Shown here piece by piece: positions 10,501-20,500 of a stretch of 64,000 nucleotides of DNA. Source of the stretch: Pseudoalteromonas sp. S16_S37 (GTDB taxonomy: Bacteria > Pseudomonadota > Gammaproteobacteria > Enterobacterales > Alteromonadaceae); assembly GCF_014694405.1 (NCBI RefSeq), contig NZ_JAAUWV010000018.1, forward strand, positions 17,475-81,474, in the 5' to 3' direction. The notes beneath the pieces are model-generated. The model made no database searches and had not been told where the DNA came from. It saw only the letters and a program-made list of their open reading frames with translations. The first letter of the stretch is position 1. Each line of letters begins with the position of its first letter. Made by a program: the position numbers and the translations under genes.

Positions 10501-13500
10501 CAGGCGTACGCCAAGGCGCCATTGCCGACAATATTGTCTTAGATTATGGCTCGGACGAAGCGCTTGAGGTGATCCGCCAAAATGCACATGCAATCGCAGC
10601 TGTATTGGTAGAGCCTGTGCAAAGTCGTCATCCAGAGCTTCAGCCATGGGGCTTTTTACATGCACTTAGAGCGCTGACAAAAGAGCTTGGTATAGCGTTA
10701 ATATTTGACGAGATGATCACTGGCTTTAGAGCGCACCCAGGAGGCGTGCAAGCACTGCTTGGTATTGAAGCGGATATGGCGACCTATGGCAAAATCGTTG
10801 GCGGCGGGCTACCAATTGGAGTAGTTGCAGGCAGTGCTAAATATTTAGATGCCATTGATGGTGGTGATTGGCAATATGGAGATGGCTCTTATCCCAAAGT
10901 AGACACCACCTTTTTTGCCGGTACTTTCTGTAAACACCCCTTAGCGATGGCCAGTGCAAAAGCAGTACTGAGCGAAATCAAAAAACGCGGTGCGCAGTGC
11001 CAAGCAAAAATTGCGGATAAAACCACGTATTTAAAAACGACCTTGAATGAGTTTTTTGTAGAGCACGAAGTGCCCATCAGCATAGAGTCTTTTACGTCAC
11101 TATTTCGTTTCAGATTTAATCAAAACTTGGATGTGTTCTTTTATGAAATGCTCAATCGCGGCGTGTTTATTTGGGAAGGACGTAACTGCTTTTTAAGTGA
11201 TGCGCACAGCGACCAAGATGTTGAAGCGATAATTATAGCCGTGAAAGACAGTGTACTGGCCTTAAAATCCGCGGGGTATTTTGGCAGTGCAAGTGACACG
11301 ACCACAGCAAACAACACAGACGGTACTTATCCACTAAATCAAGCGCAGCAACAGCTATTAGCGTTAGCGCTGCGCAGTGAACAAGGCGCTTTAGCATATC
11401 ATTTACAAGGAACAGTTAAGCTTGTAGGGCAATTAGACGTTAATCGTTTAGTTGCGGTGGTTGAACGATTGCACGATGCCTTACCTATTTTGAATTATGG
11501 CGCAGATATTGACAATTTATGCCACAAGCAAATAGCAAGTAATACACCGCTTGTTCGCCTTGAGACGTGTTTAAGTAATGACGATATAAGTGCCAAGCTC
11601 TGTGAATTAAGATACCAGACATTTGATTTTGACTCACAGCCACTGGTCCGTTTTGTGTTAATGCAATCGCAACCTGATTGCCACTACTTGAGTGTGATTG
11701 CTCATCACTTGCTTTTTGATGGTATGGCAATCGCACAGCTTATTAATGCCATCGCCTTGGGTTACAACCAAAATGAGGGCGTTAATAAGCAGCAATTCAT
11801 TGATTTTACAAACTATAATGAAGCGCTTAATGATTACTGCCAGTCCAGTCGTTATGCTCAAGATGAGCAATACTGGTTGGCACAGCTGTGCGGTATTGAG
11901 CCTCTCTCATTACCAGTTAAAACCAATGCATCAAATACAGGCAGTTACCAAGTTGAAGGCGTGAAATATGCTATTTCCCATCAGGCGATAGATAATCTTA
12001 CAAACCTTGCTAAATCAATGGGCGTTGGCCAGTTTGCTACGCTTCTGGCTATGTACGTTTTGTGGTTAAACAGATTAACGCGGCAAAACGTTATTGCGGT
12101 GCTTATTCCTGTTTCTTGCAGGCAGCTACTTGCGAATAATTACGATAGTGACGAGCTAGACAGCGGTTTAATCGGTTATTGTACCAATATCTTACCAATC
12201 GTTGTTGATTGCGCGCCTCATACTACGGTGGGCGCTTTAGTTAAAGCTGTACAAACGCAGTTGCTGGATGCCTTCGAACATCAATATTACCCATATTCAG
12301 CGCTCGCTAACCAAGACTTGGGCTTACCTACCGTGATGTTTAACATGGATAAGGTACAAGTTTTGCCCGAGTTTGATGGGCTAAAAGCCAAGAGTATTGA
12401 AACCTTAGCCAAATATAACCAGTTCGAGTTATCTTGTAATATTACTTGCGTTGCGCAGCAATGGTCGTTACAGCTTGAATATAATAAAGACAAGTTTGAT
12501 AAAGACTGGGTTGAGAACAATTTACACCAGCTAGTAGGGCTATTTGCTCAGCTCAAAGATTCAGATGTTCTTGCAGGTAAAGCGAGTTCATTACTCGATA
12601 ACCAAGCTTATCAAGACGTATTGTTATCTCAGTACCAAAACGCTCAAGCGCCAATACAGCAACAGACATTTTTAGATGATTTTGCTGATACGGTGCAAAA
12701 TTTTGCGCAAAAACCAGCAATAAGATGCGCAGAAACCCAGCTTAGTTACTTTGATTTAGATAAGCGTGTTAATCAAATGGCGCAGTACTTGTGTGCCAAG
12801 GGCTTAGCTGAAGGTCAGTTGGTGGCAGTTGCTTTGCCAAGGCGTAACGAATTGCTGATTAGCCTGTTAGCCGTGCTTAGAATTGGCGCTGGGTACTTGC
12901 CTTTAGATTTAGCCTATCCGAAAGAGCGGATTAAAGACATATTGGATGATGCGCAGGTTTCGCTGCTCATTTGCGATAGCACAACGGAGGTGAGTGAGCT
13001 GATAGAAACAGTCAGTTGTGATGTTATTAATTTGGATAACGAAACGCCAAATATAGAGATGCAACCAAGCGAAGCTCTGAGTAATCGTGTAAGCGCAGAT
13101 CATACAGCCTACGTTATTTATACCTCAGGCTCTACCGGTAAGCCCAAAGGTGTTGAGATATCTCACGGAGCGCTTGCCAACTTGTTGCGCGCGATGCGCG
13201 ATAAACCAGAAATGCGCAGTGATGACACCATGCTTGCAATCACCACGATAGCGTTCGATATTGCAATGCTTGAGTTATTTTTACCGCTCACTGTGGGGGC
13301 GCAAACCATAATCGCCACAGAGCAAATATGTAGTGACCCCGAGGCTATCATTGAACAGCTTGCCATTCATTCGGTAACACATATGCAGGCTACACCAACA
13401 TTGTGGCGCTTGCTATTAAACACCGATAGTCGCTGTGTGGCAGGTCTAAAAGTGCTATGCGGTGGTGAACCACTAGATAAAGTGCTCGCAGAAAAAATGC

Positions 13501-14543
13501 TTAATGCGGGCGCTGAGCTTTGGAATATGTATGGCCCCACGGAGACGACAATATGGTCATCGGTGTGCCAAATAGAAAACCCCAACGAGATCACCATTGG
13601 AGCTGGCATTGCGAGCACGGGGCTGTATGTTATGGACGAACATGTCGAGCCTAACTCACTGCCTTTACCTATTGGGGTATGGGGAGAACTTTGGATTGCG
13701 GGTGGCGGTTTGGCCAAAGGGTACCTAAATCGCGATGACTTGACAGAGCAACGGTTTATAACGCATCAGTTTAATGAGCAGCTTAGTCAACGAGTTTATA
13801 AAACTGCAGACCGAGCGCGACGCCTCGCCAATGGACATATTGAGCTACAAGGTCGCCTTGACCAACAAGTTAAGCTCAATGGTCATCGTATTGAACTGAC
13901 TGAGATTGAGTATCATATTGCACAAATACTTGGCACCAGCGATATAAAAGTATTGGTGATCAGTGACACCCAAACTGGCAGTATCTTGTGTGCCTATGGG
14001 GTGAACAAAAACAACTTATCATCTAATTGGACATTACCTAAGCTGCGTCAATCGCTTGCCAAATATCTACCCAATTACATGCTTCCAGAGCAGCTTTGTT
14101 GGCTGAATGAGTGGCCAACAACAGCCAATGGTAAGTTAGATGTTAAAGCGCTGCCAAAATCGCTAGCAGTGCAATCTGGTGAGCCTGCGCAACTTCATCC
14201 CCCTAAGACGTTGAGTGAAGAAAAGTTGTTGCAATACTTTGAGCATATTTTGAAAGTTACACCTTTTTGCACAACTCAGAGTTTTTTTGATGGTGGCGGC
14301 AACTCGGTATTAGCGATGCAGTTGGTATCTAATATTAATAAAGGCTTTGATATTCGAGTAACCGTTGCCGATGTGTTTGACTACCCAAGTGTATGCCAAC
14401 TTGCACAGCGTATTGATGACCTTATGCAAGCCAGAGCAGCATCTGGTGCTGTGCCAAAAGTTCAGCAGGTGAGTGACATTATCAGTGGCAGGGATATTGG
14501 TGATGCCTTAGCCGATCAATCCATGACGGAGATGGACTTGTAA
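4578..14543 (+). CDS. Hybrid PKS-NRPS: FAAL-ACP-KS-AT-ACP-aminotransferase-C-A(Gly)-PCP
   Basis: Loading subunit, 3321 residues from the start chosen here. An upstream in-frame ATG at 4518 exists, but the 20 extra residues look non-homologous. Domains in order: fatty-acyl-AMP ligase (adenylation motif near 167-178), ACP (S642), ketosynthase (C876, H1011, H1051), acyltransferase (S1320 in GHSVGE, with RAFHSP suggesting malonyl-CoA), ACP (S1631), PLP-dependent aminotransferase of the glutamate-semialdehyde type (K2072 in YGKIVGGG), condensation (H2376-H2377 in HHLLFDG), adenylation (about 2848), and PCP (S3243 in GGNSV). There is no ketoreductase. This order is known from mycosubtilin/iturin synthases, where a fatty acid is extended once and the beta-keto group is transaminated to a beta-amino acid. 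The A pocket reads DILQLGMIW, a glycine-type code. The C-terminus ends EMDL, probably a docking tail for the next subunit. Confidence 0.93.
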   Translation: MNTNIVASLVALAKTRGNDVAYQYFFDDDKPCKTLTYAQLDSRARLIASGLKVHFKKGDRALLLYQSGFEFVEAFFACLYAGVIAVPAYPPKKNQNIDRLRNIIEDAGATGALTTVKISEIAAPLFEAEKSLQSVPLYTTDEQLSQSHEPLSWQDISIEPHDLAFLQYTSGSTGTPKGVMVDHGNIIDNEQMMKEAFGHDENTSIVSWLPHFHDMGLIFGILHPIFIGASAALMNPTYFLQKPFRWLKLLSDTKGVTSSAPNFAYDLCVDTIKDEQLATLDLSHWRRALNGAEPVRASTLERFYKKFKTCGLKRAAISPCYGMAETTLFVTGSKLTDGAKVLQLDAQQLQQGKARVLVENRPDEPFCDLSCDNASAIYYAISCGTTWHNHEIAIVDAQSKQRLQDGYVGEIWIRGTSVAKGYWQRAEQTLEVFNGFIDADEKHPYLRTGDLGFLYKGDLYVTGRCKDVLIFRGKNHYPQDIELSVSLSHDALDNNGGAAFSVTTDKGEEGLVVVQQVKRTAIRKLDTDAVFAAMTAAIIENHDINPYELVLIKPGRILKTSSGKIQRQENKRHYLQNCFDTIARTKVAQKENSNKPKTVSNQLLDLQEWVQRALKDVIAQEVDRPAESLDVDATFQSLGIDSMKAVRVSGELMELHDIELEPTVLFEYPTIAQLATYLCEFEQVRGAFSGSSQDITVEDKAANSSQSKSAEQAHNNDIAVIGMACRYPQANGLEEYWQLLSHMQSAIAKANPSRKQLCPQFDMQRLGGYLEDIDCFDPTMFFLSPTEAKHIDPQHRLLLETAYHAIESAGLSPAALNGEEVGVYVGISQNDYFGVSNQVQAENPYLGTGTALSIAANRLSYTFNFTGPSLAIDTACSSSLVALHHAMQAMRNGKLPMAMVAGVNLILSDEVSNACHSAQMLSPDGLCKTFSNGANGYVRSEGVGCILLKPFAQALADKDPIYGVLKGCALNQDGRSNGLTAPNGIAQQNVIKAALADAQLSAKDIQYVEAHGTGTELGDPIEVSALNKVYREKQESVEPLIVGSAKANIGHLESGAGIAGLIKTLLCFEHQQIPGQLYCDELNSHIPWHKIAITVKTKTTDWPHHGQNKLLAGVSSFGFGGTNAHVICQSAPSRGSDSIDLEAHSLSYILPLNAKTSESLIALAKRYGKRLESLDAAQFDALILTTAHSTPLKKAIKTAVCADTRAQLVESLLHYSEQVEEHQISPKTVFLFTGQGAQYAYMGKDLYESQSVFKSAIDECDVLLQGVFEQRLIEALYSEESAQLINQTKWTQVVIFAIEYALAKLLISLGVKPDMVIGHSVGEYAAACIAGVFSLADAIKLISARAILMDGLESCGAMVSARCDEQLAKALLQPYKSEAAISAFHGLSGVVFSGSQHAIDAICEQLSNRAIKFKALNTARAFHSPLMQPILNDFEKVVQSVPLSLPNCEFVSSVTGKLEQQALCQHSYWVEQIIQPVKFADALNALQQFDYYCIVEVGPKPVLSTLVQENRPKDNCEFIGVLNAKGNDKSRLLGAIAKLFELGVSLNWQAIYPQTGFIRQPLPAYPFAKERYWIGSNEISAPLSITSQPVAAQDRSEAIRQFVLLTLSKQLSIPANNIDTHQPLLEMGVDSLMIMQAVRTYEKEFKLEFSVRQFYEELSTVEQLVDYIARNSDYLNQTSQLELPQHSEQESQQDRVLASELSLGEQTIAAICREQLQAAASVNNEQARLSIEAVATKQLQMLQGASVNFAHTVKPVERYALSATTTSVTQNVTQKSSVLPGFQAKQVMVQNDNEQIKQHQANLASRYCDKTQSSKNLVSAHRAHLADCRASAGFRLSSKEMLYPVFAKRCQGSRIWDIDGNEYIDITMDFGVNLFGHKSEFITQALYEQIDSGLQLGLASPLACEVAELISELTGLERATFCNSGTEAVMTAVRLARTVNKKDKIVQFNGAYHGHYDGTLAHPTPDGNHVEPMCSGVRQGAIADNIVLDYGSDEALEVIRQNAHAIAAVLVEPVQSRHPELQPWGFLHALRALTKELGIALIFDEMITGFRAHPGGVQALLGIEADMATYGKIVGGGLPIGVVAGSAKYLDAIDGGDWQYGDGSYPKVDTTFFAGTFCKHPLAMASAKAVLSEIKKRGAQCQAKIADKTTYLKTTLNEFFVEHEVPISIESFTSLFRFRFNQNLDVFFYEMLNRGVFIWEGRNCFLSDAHSDQDVEAIIIAVKDSVLALKSAGYFGSASDTTTANNTDGTYPLNQAQQQLLALALRSEQGALAYHLQGTVKLVGQLDVNRLVAVVERLHDALPILNYGADIDNLCHKQIASNTPLVRLETCLSNDDISAKLCELRYQTFDFDSQPLVRFVLMQSQPDCHYLSVIAHHLLFDGMAIAQLINAIALGYNQNEGVNKQQFIDFTNYNEALNDYCQSSRYAQDEQYWLAQLCGIEPLSLPVKTNASNTGSYQVEGVKYAISHQAIDNLTNLAKSMGVGQFATLLAMYVLWLNRLTRQNVIAVLIPVSCRQLLANNYDSDELDSGLIGYCTNILPIVVDCAPHTTVGALVKAVQTQLLDAFEHQYYPYSALANQDLGLPTVMFNMDKVQVLPEFDGLKAKSIETLAKYNQFELSCNITCVAQQWSLQLEYNKDKFDKDWVENNLHQLVGLFAQLKDSDVLAGKASSLLDNQAYQDVLLSQYQNAQAPIQQQTFLDDFADTVQNFAQKPAIRCAETQLSYFDLDKRVNQMAQYLCAKGLAEGQLVAVALPRRNELLISLLAVLRIGAGYLPLDLAYPKERIKDILDDAQVSLLICDSTTEVSELIETVSCDVINLDNETPNIEMQPSEALSNRVSADHTAYVIYTSGSTGKPKGVEISHGALANLLRAMRDKPEMRSDDTMLAITTIAFDIAMLELFLPLTVGAQTIIATEQICSDPEAIIEQLAIHSVTHMQATPTLWRLLLNTDSRCVAGLKVLCGGEPLDKVLAEKMLNAGAELWNMYGPTETTIWSSVCQIENPNEITIGAGIASTGLYVMDEHVEPNSLPLPIGVWGELWIAGGGLAKGYLNRDDLTEQRFITHQFNEQLSQRVYKTADRARRLANGHIELQGRLDQQVKLNGHRIELTEIEYHIAQILGTSDIKVLVISDTQTGSILCAYGVNKNNLSSNWTLPKLRQSLAKYLPNYMLPEQLCWLNEWPTTANGKLDVKALPKSLAVQSGEPAQLHPPKTLSEEKLLQYFEHILKVTPFCTTQSFFDGGGNSVLAMQLVSNINKGFDIRVTVADVFDYPSVCQLAQRIDDLMQARAASGAVPKVQQVSDIISGRDIGDALADQSMTEMDL

Positions 14544-14545
14544 CT

Positions 14546-17500
14546 ATGGATAATATAGCGATAAAAAGTTTTTTAGCTGACTTAGATAGCCGTGGTATTT
14601 ATGTATATCTGCAAGGGGGCAAGCTAAAACTAAGAACAAAACTAGATACTGTTGCGCAGGATTTATTGGCCCAAATCAAGGCTAACAAAGAACATCTAAT
14701 CGCTTACATGAGTCAGCATAACCTCAAGCAAGGGTATTTATCGAGCGCTCAGCAACGGATCTGGTTTATTTCGCAGTATGAACAGCCGTCTTACGCTTAT
14801 AACATGGCAGGCTTGATTAAATTTTCTCGTTCTGTCTCTGTTAGCGATTTAAATTGTGCAATAAACAATTTGCTGTCTCGGCACGATATTTTAAGAAGTA
14901 ACTTTTTTGATGGCGACAATGGTGCTATTCAAAGGGTCAATGAAGATTACCAGTTCTGCTTAACTGTACGACCAACAAGCGCAGACCCGTCAAAAGCGAG
15001 TTTAGTTAAACAGCTGCACAGTGAGTTGAGATATTGCTTTGATTTAGTCAACGAGCTGTTAGTGAGAGGCACTTTTTTTACTGACGACGAACGGGAGCAG
15101 GGGCAGTGGTTATATTTGTCTATGCACCATATTGTTGCTGATGGCTGGTCTGTGGGCTTATTTGTTCAAGCCTTGTTAGCACAGTTGAGCGAAAGCCCCA
15201 CAACCAATGATAAACCTTTGCAATATCAAGATTATGTATATTGGGAGTCACAATTTCGTCAAACTGACGATTACCAGCGCCAGCTTAGCTATTGGCAAGA
15301 TCAGCTTACGAGTATTGAACTTTTTGAGCTGCCAACTTGCCATGCTCGCTCGGCGAATAAAGATTATAACGGTGATACCACGTATTTCACTGTTGATAAT
15401 GCCTTGGCACAACGTTTTGAGCAGTGCTGCAAGCAATTGGAAGTCACTCCCTTTTCTGGCTTTTTAAGTGTTTTTTATGCGTTGTTGTATCGTTATAGCC
15501 AAAAGCTAGATATCACCTTGGGTGTGCCTGTTTTAAACCGCACTCAAACCGAATTTGAAGATATGATTGGTTGTTTTATCAATACCTTACCAATGCGGGT
15601 AAGGTTTGAGCAATCACCTACCTTCGCACAACTTGTGGCTGTCGTTAAGGACACGGTTAAACATGGTTTAGCGAACCAAAATGTTGCGTTAGAAGATATT
15701 ATCGCAACATTGGACTTACCAAAATCAAGCGCCCACTCGGCATTATTCCAAGTGTTATTTAATTACAATGCGGTGGTCACAGATAAGCTATCCTCGAGTG
15801 GGCTATCAGCAGAGCTTATTCCGCTAGACAACCACAGCGCAAAATTCGATGTAACGCTTAATCTGTCACGCACAGAGTCTGGTTTAACTGCAAATATAGA
15901 TTACTGTTCACAGTTATTTGATAGCGAGTTCATTGCTGCATTGGCATCTGACTATGTTGCACTTATAGAAGCGTTTTGCGCTGATCAACAGCAGAGCATT
16001 ATCAGTGTATCCTTACCCAGTGTGCACAAGGCTGAGCAGCTTTTAACGCAGCAATCTACACAACCACAATTTGTAAGTGTTGTTGAGCAGATTGTGCGCC
16101 AAGCACAAAAACATCCGCAACAGGTTGCATTATATGATGGCGGCGACAAGGTATACAGCTATGCACAGTTAGACTCGCTGAGCGCCCAATTAGCGAATGT
16201 TCTTAGAAAAGACAGTCGAGTGACTGATGATAAACCAGTGGCATTGCTCGTCAATCGCTCTGCCGATTGCTTAGTCGCTATGTTAGGAATTATGAGGGCT
16301 GGATTAGCCTATTTGCCGATTGAGCAGGGCACACCGATAAATCGTATTTTTGAAGTGTTAAATCAAGCCAGCTGTGCTCATTTAATTACGATTGACTCAA
16401 ACGCACTGGCCGCTGATGACATTGAAAAACTTGCAGATAAATCAATTTTGCTGCATCCATACCAAACGCTCACAGCGAATGAAACGCTGTTGGAGCCAAT
16501 TAGTATTGACGTTAAACCCGATGATTGCGCGTATGTGATGTTTACATCTGGCTCAACAGGTACACCAAAAGGCGTGATGGTGCCGCACCGCGCTTTAACC
16601 AGCTATATTCAGGGTGTCGCTGAAGTAATTGAGTTTAACTCACAGACTAAATCAGCTGTATTGACAGGGCTTGCCACTGATTTGTGTTTAACAGGGATAT
16701 ATCCTGTGTTAGCCAACGGTGGCAGTGTCGCTTTTATCGGCTCTGAACAATCACAACTTGAGCCGCAATTCATTGTTAACGAGTTAGACAGACAGCAGAT
16801 TAATTTTGTAAAGATCACGCCGTCTTTTGCGAATGAAATAGTGCCATTGGCGATAAAACAGACACAACCAATTGCAGTCAAGCAATGGGTGTTTGGTGGT
16901 GAACCATTGAGTGAACCTTTGGTGTACGCTATTCGAGACTATTGCCCAGAGGCAGATATTTATAATCACTATGGTCCAACAGAAACCTGTATTGGAGTGT
17001 GTGCTTATAAACTTGCGCCAAACAGTGAAAGTAACTGGGGAAGCTATAGCATTGGTAAGCCTTTCTCTCATGTGCATGTAAAAGTGTTAGATAAAAACTT
17101 GCAAAGCGTCCCAACAGGCACGCCTGGGGAGTTATATATCGGCGGTGAAAGTATTGCCTTGGGCTATATCAATGTACCTGCAACCAGCACTGATGCCTTT
17201 GTAACATTACAAGGACATCGTTTTTATCGCACTAAAGACAAGGTGCGATTAAACCACGCAGGGCAACTGGAATATCTTGGCCGCTTGGATAACCAGTATA
17301 AAGTAAGAGGTTTTAGAGTTGATTTACAAGATATTGAAGCCAAGCTTAATGCATTAGTACAAGTCAAATCTGCCGTTGTCGTATGCAAATCTCAAGCAGA
17401 CTCAGCAACCCTTGTCGCGTTTGTTGTTCCTAAGCAAAAAGCACTGAGTAGCGGCCAAATACAACAGCATATAAAAATGGATTTGAAACGCTACTTGCCT

Positions 17501-20500
17501 GAGCCAATGGTTCCTAGTGTGATTGTTGTTTGTGACAAGTTACCTTTGCTTGCAAACGGTAAAGTTGACCGTAATGCACTTGGCGAACAGCCATTACAGT
17601 TGGATAGTGCAAACTTTGTTGCCCCAAACTCTGATGTGGAGCAACTGCTGGCGACTATATTTGAGCAATTAACAGGCCATACCCGAATTGGCATACACGA
17701 TGATTTTTTTGCTATCGGTGGGCATTCGTTACTGGCTATGAAACTGCTCAATAGAGTAAGAGATAGTTTTGACGTATCGTTATCTTTAAAAACAATTTTT
17801 GCTAACCCGACGATTGCGGAGTTAGCTCAGTGCTTGCAACGCTCACAAATCAATAATGCTGGCAGCCAAACTGACAGCCAAAACACAATGAGTAGTGGGT
17901 TGACTGAAAGCGTACACTCGGGCACTCATCATCCACTGTCATTTTCACAGCAAAGACTTTGGTTTATTGACCAACTCCAAGGTCATAGCAGCCAATATAA
18001 TTTGCAAGGGATATTCAAATTACATGGCGAACTAAACCGCAATGCGCTAGAAGCGGCGTTCAATAACATCATTGATAGGCATCGTATATTAAGGTTTAAC
18101 TATAAGGTTGAACAGGGAGGGGATGCCGTCCAATTCGAAAGTGCACTTGCAACGTTTTCGTTGGTTTTTCATGACCTAATATCTCTTGATGCTGAGCATC
18201 AACGCAACCGAATTGCGCAAATCATTGAGTCTGATTATCACCATAGCTTTGACTTAGAACGTGATCTTATGATCCGAGGGCAATTGATTAGGCTGCAAAA
18301 TACCGAGCATATGCTGATTGTAACTATGCATCATATTGTCTCGGATGGTTGGTCAATTGATATTCTGTGCAAAGAACTAACACAATTTTACAGCCAACGT
18401 TTAAGAGCGAACGAGCAGCCATATCAGCTATTGGCAAACAGTTATGTTGATTTTGTTTATTGGCAGCGTAATAAATTTCAAACATCCGACAATACAAGTG
18501 ACCTGGATTATTGGCGCAGTAAACTTACTGGTATCCCAAAAGTACATGAGTTACCAACAGATAGAGCGCGGCGCAACCAATCACTCGCCGGTGGGGCATT
18601 GTATTGTGAGGCACTACCTGCAAGCTTAGAAGGTAAACTGCGCAACTATATAAAAGCGTCTGGTCATACTTTATTTTTAGTATTACAAACCGCATTTTGC
18701 GTGTGGTTGAGCCGCTTATCTCAGCAGCAAACCGTTGCATTAGGCACCCCCGTGTCTGGTAGAGAAATCAGTGAGTTTGAGCCACTGATTGGTAACTTTA
18801 TCAATACGTTGGTGCTATTTAATGAGGTCGACTCAGATAATACCTTCTCGCAAACACTGAGTTCCTGTAAACAGACGCTTAATGAAGCGCTACAAAACCA
18901 ATCGGTTCCTTTTGATTTACTCGTTGAGCAGTTAAATGTAGAGCGAAACATCGCCATTCATCCACTGATCCAAATTGTCTTTAGAGTTAACAATCAAATT
19001 AACGAAGCCTTACAGCTTGAAGGTGTAGAAGTTGAAATTCTCGACACGCCAATTCGCCAAGCTAAGCTCGATTTAGAGGTCAGTGTTATTGATAGCCACG
19101 AGCAGATTGTTGTGGAGTGGTTGTACGATGATTCGCTGTGGGATAAGAGCAGTATTGAACGCTTCTTTAACCAGTATTGCCATGTAGTTGAGCAATGTAT
19201 GGCTTGCTCGGATGCACCATTAGCGCAGCTTGAAGTGTGCTCGAAAGCTGAACAAGAACAACTCTTGACGTATGCGCGCTATGTAGAAATTGACTCTGTG
19301 CAAGTAACTAACTGGGCACATAGATTTAGCTTATTAGCACAGCAGCAGCCACGTAATATCGCTGTGCGAAACAATACAACAGTAATCACTTATGCTCAGT
19401 TAGAAGCGCTATCAAACCAGTTAGCGCACAGCATACTGGAAATGGAGTTTGCTGTGCAAAGTAGAATTGGTATTTTGCTGCCAAGCAGTGCGCATATGGT
19501 GGTTGGTGTTTTAGCTATTTTGAAAACGCAACACGTATATGTGCCGTTACACATTGATATGCCACTCGATGGGCTTGCAACTATTATTGATGATGCCCAA
19601 ATGACGCTTATCTTAGCACTAAGCGATGACGCACCTAGACTCATCGAATGCGGGACAGACTTTTTACTGCTCGACGATATTTTTGAGCCCCAAGGCAACT
19701 TCAGTATATATCCAACAGCTCTTCCTGAAATCCAAAGTACGCACAATGCCTACGAGTTACTGTGCTACATAATCTATACATCTGGTTCGACGGGCAAACC
19801 AAAAGGTGTGGCTATTAGTCACAGTAACCTCAACGCGTATTTGCAGCATGCTTGTACGCACTATCTAGACGACAGCAAAGCGCAAAAAGAATCTGTAGTC
19901 AGTACGCCGCTGGCGTTTGATGCAACGGTTACCTCGCTCATTCCAATGCTTGTCACAGGTGGCACAGTTAATATTTTATCCGATGATGTTTCGCAGTTAT
20001 CGGCACTAACAGAGGCATTATTCAATTCGCCTAACAATCTGCTTTTCAAACTAACGCCCGCTCATTTGCAGGCAGTGCAGGCGCTTTCAGAAGGTTTATT
20101 CAATTACGATTGCAAACATACGGTCGTGGTGGGTGGTGAAGCGCTTCCAGTTTCGCTTATCAGTGCTTTGAAAAATAGACTCCCGCAAGTGCGCTGGATA
20201 AACGAATATGGTCCAACTGAAACGACCGTTGGGTCGAGTGTTTATACGATTGCACCGAGCATGTCACTTACCGACTTAGATACACTGCCAGATATGCCGA
20301 TTGGGTTGCCTATCGAACAGGTTGGCATGATGGTGGTTGATAAATTTGACCAAGTTGCTGCGATTAATATGCCAGGTGAGCTATTGATCAGTGGCCCTGT
20401 GGTGAGTGCGGGCTATATCAATCAAGCGCAATTGAATGAGAACAAGTTTGTCGATATTCGAGTGCCTTTTAAAGAAGGTGTTATAAAGCAACGCTTCTAT